Source: Deltaproteobacteria bacterium | Lineage (GTDB): Bacteria > Desulfobacterota > Syntrophia > Syntrophales > UBA2210 | Direction of reading: 5' to 3' | Assembly: GCA_016934695.1 (NCBI GenBank) | Contig: JAFGSH010000142.1 | Coordinates: forward strand, 1 to 10,550 | DNA: 10,550 nucleotides | Part shown: positions 6,210 to 10,550 of the stretch, in pieces | Numbering within the stretch: the stretch's first letter is position 1 | Layout: every line of letters starts with the position of its first letter | The notes under the pieces: model-generated | What the model saw: only the letters and a program-made list of their open reading frames with translations | What the model was told of the DNA's origin: nothing | Databases searched by the model: none | Made by a program: the position numbers and the translations under genes

Positions 6210-7195
6210 ACAAATCGTACCGAGCGGCGTTGGCAGGTCTGGGGAATATCGCCTGGCTTTTCGATCGTACAGGCAACACCGGTCGTGATCCCCTGACGCA
6301 CGCCGCCTCATATATCAATAACGACAAGACAATACTCGTGGGGGGATGCTCCCCGGATGACAGACACAGGAGCGCGTTCGAGGAAGCATTCGGCGTTCCG
6401 GCATGTGCTTCACTCGAGGAACTGTTGGAGCACCTGGAACCGGACATCGTGAGCATCTGTTCACCGACGGAGCTTCACTTCGAACAGGTGATGTGCTGCC
6501 TCGATCGGAATATAGCCATGATCTGGCTGGAAAAACCCCCGGCTCACTCCCTGGGGGAGCTGGACCGGATGATCATGAAACTGTCCGGACAGGGTGGTTC
6601 GAGTACGGTGCTGGTGAATTATTGGCGACGCTACGCGGAAAACTACCGCAGGCTGAGGGCCATATACTCCGAAGAAAGTCTGGGGGAGTGCCGTCTCATC
6701 ACCATCAACTATTCCAGAGGGTTGGAGTTGAACGGTTCGCACCTGATAGACCTCCTCTTCTCCATCGTGGGGGATGGCACGGGGTGGGAGCTTGAGTGGG
6801 TGTCATCCTTTGGGAATCCGGAAAACCCGAGTTTCGCTTTGACCCTTGCAAACGGCCTGGGGGTGATCGTTTCCGGGATCGATCTCCCATACCATTGCGG
6901 CGATATTTCCCTCGTCTTCGAGAACGGCCGGGCATCCATCCTGCACGGGGGGATGACGACGGTGACGGAGGATACGGTCGAGAACGACCTGTTCCCCGGG
7001 TTTTACAGGCTCCGGGAGAGCGCCGACAACTATCTGGGGGACGGCGGCATAGGCGGCTCTCTTGGAGCGGCTTTAGACGATTTAATCCGGGCACACGAGC
7101 ACGGTGACAGACCGCAAAGCGATCTCCGGTCGGCGAGAAACACCCTCGGTGTTATCGAGTGTGTAAGACAGAGGCAGAGGAGCTCGGATCGATGA
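6206..7195 (+). CDS. Gfo/Idh/MocA-family NAD(P)-dependent oxidoreductase
   Basis: This 329-residue protein has a Rossmann start (YRAALAGLGNIAW, 5-17), VSICSPTELHFEQV (82-95), the family EKP element (LEKPPAHS, 108-115) and NGSHLIDLL (176-184), the place of the catalytic His/Asp motif. Such enzymes oxidise or reduce sugars and cyclitols, often at C3 of nucleotide sugars. The step here is not shown by sequence. In nonulosonic acid and flagellar glycan clusters they are thought to make side-branch or modified sugars. ATG 6206 is preferred because it overlaps a small upstream frame as ATGA and matches the usual N-terminus. GGGGA lies only two to three bases upstream, which is short. TTG 6197 would add three residues. 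The stop overlaps the next ATG (7192-7195). It could work with the second aminotransferase encoded at 9019. Confidence 0.8.
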   Translation: MNKSYRAALAGLGNIAWLFDRTGNTGRDPLTHAASYINNDKTILVGGCSPDDRHRSAFEEAFGVPACASLEELLEHLEPDIVSICSPTELHFEQVMCCLDRNIAMIWLEKPPAHSLGELDRMIMKLSGQGGSSTVLVNYWRRYAENYRRLRAIYSEESLGECRLITINYSRGLELNGSHLIDLLFSIVGDGTGWELEWVSSFGNPENPSFALTLANGLGVIVSGIDLPYHCGDISLVFENGRASILHGGMTTVTEDTVENDLFPGFYRLRESADNYLGDGGIGGSLGAALDDLIRAHEHGDRPQSDLRSARNTLGVIECVRQRQRSSDR

Positions 7196-8313
7196 ACGTC
7201 CTCTTCGCATCCGGTGATGTCGGTGGAGCACGGGCGCTTCTGCCCGTTATGGCCTTGTGTGAAAAGGAATTGCTTCCTTTCGTCATGCTGGAACACGGTC
7301 ACATTGTCAGCGAAGCGCCGGGCCGGTGGAAAAAGGTTTCCCCGGGTGATCAACCCGACGCGACGGCAGTGGAAAGTGCATTCAAGCGAAACGATATCGG
7401 TGTCCTGGTATTCACCTCCAGCGTGAAGGATACCCTGCCCCTTACCCTGGCCAGAAGGGCCCGCGAGCTCGATATCCCGGTTGTTCACGTCCTCGACAAC
7501 TGGACGGGCTACCGAAGACGAATGGAAAAGGACGGGATGGCTGCGTTCACGCCGGATGTCTATACCGTGCCCGACGCTCTTGCCTGCGAAGAGGCTGTAA
7601 TGGATGGCATTGACAGGTCGATCGTAAAGATAACCGGACAGCCCGCCCTGGCCTCCCTGTGTGCGGAATACCGCTCCCGGGAAGGGCGGGACGGGGAAAC
7701 CGAGCGTAAGCGCCTTGGGATCGATCCGGCAAGGTCCCTGGTCGTTTTTGTGTCGGAACCGGCGGAGGACGACCAGGGGGCCTCGCCGGCGTCGCCCCAG
7801 TTCCGGGGATACACCGAGAAGACGGTGCTGCCGCTGTTCTGTGAAGCGCTGCAGCCTCACGCGGATGCAATCGAGATGGGGATTCTCCCGCATCCGAGGG
7901 AAGACAGAAACAGGCTCGCGGCGCTGTGGGAGCAATGCCGCGGATCATTGACCGGCACGCTGCTTCACCTTGATACCGGCAGAGGAGGCCTGTTTGTAGC
8001 CGATGCCGTTGCCGGCATGGCCTCTCTTCTCCTGTATGAAGCCTGGCTGCTTGGCAGGCCCGTGATCAGTCTCCAGCCCGGGCTTCGGCAGGCGCAGCTC
8101 CGGATGCTCCAGAAGAGGAGTGGCGTGATTTTTGTCGATTCGCATGAGGAGATCATCCCGTCGGTTGCATCGTGGGTTGCGACCATACAGGCCGGCAATC
8201 GGGATGCCTTGCGGCCGGAGGCACAACTGCACAAAAACGCTCCCGGGAACATATTCAGACTTGTCAAAGAATTGCTGAACCGAAAGAGTTTCCGAAAGGT
8301 GATCAACAGCTAG
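7192..8313 (+). CDS. Unassigned GT-B-like protein of the nonulosonic acid operon
   Basis: I do not recognise this 373-residue protein with certainty. Its layout fits two Rossmann halves as in GT-B glycosyltransferases and UDP-GlcNAc 2-epimerases. There is an N-terminal strand and glycine loop (MNVLFASGDVGGARALLP), a VVHVLDNW strand (97-104), an ITGQPAL segment (147-153) where such proteins often have TGNP, then ILPHPRED (231-238) and ADAVAGMASLLLYEAWLLGRPVI (270-292), the usual donor-side helix with Glu. It could be a glycosyltransferase for the finished sugar or a stand-in for the UDP-sugar hydrolase PseG, which has a similar fold. The N-terminal GHxxR-type motif of PseG is not evident. ATG 7192 has GAGGAG nine bases upstream and overlaps the previous stop. 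GTG 7159 would add 11 unlikely residues. No membrane segment or signal peptide is seen. Confidence 0.6.
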   Translation: MNVLFASGDVGGARALLPVMALCEKELLPFVMLEHGHIVSEAPGRWKKVSPGDQPDATAVESAFKRNDIGVLVFTSSVKDTLPLTLARRARELDIPVVHVLDNWTGYRRRMEKDGMAAFTPDVYTVPDALACEEAVMDGIDRSIVKITGQPALASLCAEYRSREGRDGETERKRLGIDPARSLVVFVSEPAEDDQGASPASPQFRGYTEKTVLPLFCEALQPHADAIEMGILPHPREDRNRLAALWEQCRGSLTGTLLHLDTGRGGLFVADAVAGMASLLLYEAWLLGRPVISLQPGLRQAQLRMLQKRSGVIFVDSHEEIIPSVASWVATIQAGNRDALRPEAQLHKNAPGNIFRLVKELLNRKSFRKVINS

Positions 8314-8323
8314 AGGGGATCTC

Positions 8324-9022
8324 ATGAACGTAGCCATCATACCCGCACGGGGCGGGAGCAAGAGAATTCCGGGGAAGAATATCAAGTCTTTCGCGGGGAA
8401 GCCGGCCATTGCCTATTCCATCGAGGCGGCAGAGGCATCGGGAGTGTTCGATAAGATCATCGTTTCAACGGATTCGGAGAAGGTCGCACAGGTCGCGGAA
8501 ACCTACGGCGCAGAGGTTCCGTTTATGAGACCGCCGGAACTGGCGGACGATTTCACTTCTACGGCCGCGGTGCTGCTGCACGCACTCGATTGGCTGATTC
8601 AGGACGGGGCGTCCCCGGATTATATCTGCTGCATCTATGCCACCGCCCCATTTGTAAGGGCCGGGTACATACGGCAAGGACTGAAACTGATAACGGAGGA
8701 GGAGGTATCGTCCGTCTTTTCCGTGACCACGTTCCCTTTCCCGATTTTACGGGCCCTCAAGATTACGGAAGACGGCCACCTGGCCATGTTCTGGCCGGAA
8801 TTTGAGATGAGACGATCAAACGACCTGCCGGAGGCATATCACGATGCCGGCCAATTCTACTGGATGGACAGCCGCAAATTTCTCGAAACGAAACGGGTGT
8901 ACACGGCTGACGCCCTGCCCGTCATTCTCCCGCGGTATCTTGTCCAGGACATCGACACGGTGGAAGACTGGGAAACGGCGGAAATACTGTACGAAGTGTG
9001 CAGAACGAAAGGATTATTATGA
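8324..9022 (+). CDS. pseF: Pseudaminic acid cytidylyltransferase (CMP-Pse synthetase)
   Basis: This 232-residue protein has the full length and order of PseF. It has IPARGGSKRIPGKNIKSF (6-23, the CTP-binding signature of CMP-sugar synthetases), VSTDSEKVAQVA, VPFMRPPELADDFTST (65-80), CIYATAPF (103-110), AYHDAGQFYWM (171-181) and QDIDTVEDW (208-216) with metal-binding aspartates. It would activate the free nonulosonic acid with CTP to give CMP-sugar in the cytoplasm, the last step before transfer. AYHDAGQFYW sets PseF apart from the neuraminic (NeuA) and legionaminic (LegF) enzymes, though a close analogue of pseudaminic acid cannot be excluded. The ATG at 8324 has AGGGGA four bases upstream, ten bases after the previous stop. 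Its own stop overlaps the next ATG (ATGA 9019-9022). Confidence 0.9.
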   Translation: MNVAIIPARGGSKRIPGKNIKSFAGKPAIAYSIEAAEASGVFDKIIVSTDSEKVAQVAETYGAEVPFMRPPELADDFTSTAAVLLHALDWLIQDGASPDYICCIYATAPFVRAGYIRQGLKLITEEEVSSVFSVTTFPFPILRALKITEDGHLAMFWPEFEMRRSNDLPEAYHDAGQFYWMDSRKFLETKRVYTADALPVILPRYLVQDIDTVEDWETAEILYEVCRTKGLL

Positions 9023-10329
9023 AACTGGCTGTCTATGGGGGGCGATCCGTCAGGAGCGAGCCCTTCCCGGCTTACAATACGATTGGCCCGGAAGAGAAGG
9101 CCGCCGTCGGGAGGGTGCTGGATTCGGGGATTCTCTCCCGGTTTCTCGGCAGCTGGCACGAGGATTTCTACGGCGGACCCGAGGTCCAGGCCCTTGAAAA
9201 GGAATGGGCGGAATATTTCGGCGTCGGAAATGCCGTAGCCGTCAATTCGTGCACATCGGGGCTGTACTGCGCTGTGGGTGCAACCGGCGTGGAACCGGGA
9301 GAGGAGATCATCGTCACCCCGTATACCATGTCCGCGACTGCCATGGCCCCGCTCATATTCAACGCGATTCCGGTCTTTTCGGATATTGAGGAGGACTGTT
9401 TCTGCCTCGACCCGGGATTGATCGAGGAGAAGATTACGCCAAGGACCCGTGCAATTATCGCGGTGGATATCTTCGGCCAGCCGTATGATGCGGAAGCCGT
9501 GAATGCCATCGCCGAGAAACACGGTCTTCTTGTCATAGAGGACACGGCGCAAGCCCCGGGGGCGTTATACAAGGGAAAGTGTGCGGGTACTCTGGGTGAT
9601 ATCGGTGTCTACTCTCTGAATTACCACAAACACATCCATTGCGGCGAAGGCGGTATTGTCGTGACGGATAACGATGAACTGGCTGAAAAGATTCGTCTTA
9701 TTCGTAACCATGCCGAGTCGGTTGTGGAAGAGAAGGGCGTAGCCGATCTTGTCAATATGGTGGGCTTTAATTTCCGGATGACCGAGCTGGAGGCGGCTAT
9801 TGCCCGTTGCCAATTACGAAAATTAGACGGGCTCCTCAAGGAGAGGCAGGATCGGTGTACCTATCTGTCCGAACAGCTAGGACGCATTCCGGCAATTGTT
9901 CCTCCCGAGACTCGCCACGGCTGTACGCACTCCTATTATGTCCATGCATGCAAGTTCAGAGAGGAGATTGCTGGGGTATCGAGAAACACGTTTATTGAAG
10001 CCGTTAAAGCAGAGCTGCCGCCGTTCCGATCGAGGGAAGGCGAGGGCGTTAAGATCGGATGCGGCTATGTTAAGCCCCTCTATTTAAGACCCTTATTCCA
10101 GCAGAAGATTGCCTACGGATCGAGGGGATTTCCGTTTACAGCCCCCTGGTACGAGGGTGAGATCGATTACTCCGAGGGAATCTGTCCCGTGGCGGAGCGT
10201 CTGCATACGACAGAGCTATTTACCCACGAGTTGATGCAGCCCCAGATGACCAGAGAGGACATGGATGATGTGATGAGGGCCTTCTGGAAGGTATGGGAAA
10301 ACAGGGAGCTGCTCAAAGAGGAGAGGTAA
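9019..10329 (+). CDS. Second DegT/DnrJ/EryC1/StrS-family aminotransferase
   Basis: This 436-residue PLP enzyme has NSCTSGLYCAVGA (76-88), IEDTAQAPGA (Asp175) and the PLP lysine in LNYHKHIHCGEGG (Lys204), with GFNFRMTELEAAIA (249-262) after it. Its opening, LAVYGGRSVRSEPFP, is like the LxxxGGxPVRxxPxP start of the branch that includes AHBA synthase and StsC, and unlike PseC. It is also ~35 residues longer than the PseC-like protein, with an inserted segment around 335-385. It should add an amino group to a keto-sugar or keto-cyclitol. Which one is unknown, but the Gfo/Idh oxidoreductase in the same operon could supply a ketone. ATG 9019 overlaps the pseF stop and has AAAGGA five bases upstream. 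GTG 8998 would add seven residues. Confidence 0.82.
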   Translation: MKLAVYGGRSVRSEPFPAYNTIGPEEKAAVGRVLDSGILSRFLGSWHEDFYGGPEVQALEKEWAEYFGVGNAVAVNSCTSGLYCAVGATGVEPGEEIIVTPYTMSATAMAPLIFNAIPVFSDIEEDCFCLDPGLIEEKITPRTRAIIAVDIFGQPYDAEAVNAIAEKHGLLVIEDTAQAPGALYKGKCAGTLGDIGVYSLNYHKHIHCGEGGIVVTDNDELAEKIRLIRNHAESVVEEKGVADLVNMVGFNFRMTELEAAIARCQLRKLDGLLKERQDRCTYLSEQLGRIPAIVPPETRHGCTHSYYVHACKFREEIAGVSRNTFIEAVKAELPPFRSREGEGVKIGCGYVKPLYLRPLFQQKIAYGSRGFPFTAPWYEGEIDYSEGICPVAERLHTTELFTHELMQPQMTREDMDDVMRAFWKVWENRELLKEER

Positions 10330-10333
10330 TCTC

Positions 10334-10550
10334 ATGGCACGATCGGCGGACATACGGACCGAACGACTCCTTATCACCCCTTTTGGCAAGAGGCACCTGA
10401 CCAGGTGCTATGTCGACTGGCTCAACGATCCTCTGTTGATGCGGTTCAGCAGGCAGCGCCACAAGAGACACACCATCGCCTCATGTCGTGATTATTGGCA
10501 ATCTTTTGAGGGTACCCCGAACTACTTCTGGGCGATAGTAGCCGAAGATG
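10334..10550 (+). CDS. GNAT-family N-acetyltransferase, N-terminal part
   Basis: The ATG at 10334 follows the aminotransferase stop by four bases and has AGAGG seven bases upstream. The frame is open to the window end, giving 72 residues. RTERLLITPFGKRHLTRCYVDWLNDPLLMRFS is the usual start of an Acetyltransf_3-type GNAT protein, and NYFWAIVAED begins the next strand. The acetyl-CoA-binding core lies beyond the window. GNAT enzymes of this kind acetylate amino-sugars. In this operon it is a candidate for PseH (N4 acetylation) or for acetylating the product of the second aminotransferase. The sequence seen does not decide between them. Confidence 0.75.
   Translation, partial: MARSADIRTERLLITPFGKRHLTRCYVDWLNDPLLMRFSRQRHKRHTIASCRDYWQSFEGTPNYFWAIVAED

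Noticed and set aside
7030..7935. Minus-strand open frame of 301 codons
   Set aside because: It spans the junction of two plus-strand genes joined by an ATGA overlap and has no recognisable domain or ribosome-binding site.
4882..10329. Recent duplication of the two aminotransferase genes
   Set aside because: They share only family motifs. Their N-termini, lengths and residues around the PLP lysine differ, so they belong to different branches of the family.

Overview
The window is about 10.5 kb of a bacterial surface-glycosylation locus. All genes lie on the plus strand and are tightly packed. The base composition (moderately to strongly GC-rich), the sigma-54-type promoter, the MerR-type regulatory domain and the mix of CgeB-like and GT9 glycosyltransferases with a pseudaminic acid gene set would suit a deltaproteobacterium-like (Desulfobacterota) organism. 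That assignment is inference only. No rRNA, tRNA, insertion sequence or CRISPR array was seen.

Region 1 (1-3287) holds three glycosyltransferase-type genes: the C-terminal end of one CgeB-like protein, a complete CgeB-like protein (595-1638), and a GT9/heptosyltransferase-like protein with a ~190-residue C-terminal extension (1635-3287). The last two overlap by ATGA. Such genes often sit beside flagellin or LPS genes and act on surface sugars.

Region 2 (3288-3462) is the main regulatory gap. It holds GC-rich hairpins, a near-consensus sigma-54 (-24/-12) promoter, three tandem AAAGTT-type direct repeats spaced about one DNA helical turn apart over the predicted transcription start, and a small hairpin at the ribosome-binding region.

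Region 3 (3463-10550) is an operon that makes a nucleotide-activated nonulosonic acid (pseudaminic acid or a relative). It encodes a PseB-type UDP-GlcNAc 4,6-dehydratase fused to an N-terminal MerR helix-turn-helix, a PseC-type aminotransferase, a Gfo/Idh/MocA oxidoreductase, an unassigned GT-B-like protein, a PseF CMP-sugar synthetase, a second DegT-family aminotransferase, and the start of a GNAT acetyltransferase. Genes are joined by ATGA overlaps or short gaps. PseI (synthase) and an obvious PseG (hydrolase) are not in the window and may lie downstream.

The most unusual item is the MerR-PseB fusion. The first committed enzyme of the pathway carries a DNA-binding domain, and matching tandem repeats lie just upstream of its own gene. 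This suggests an enzyme that also regulates its own operon, a hypothesis built from sequence alone.
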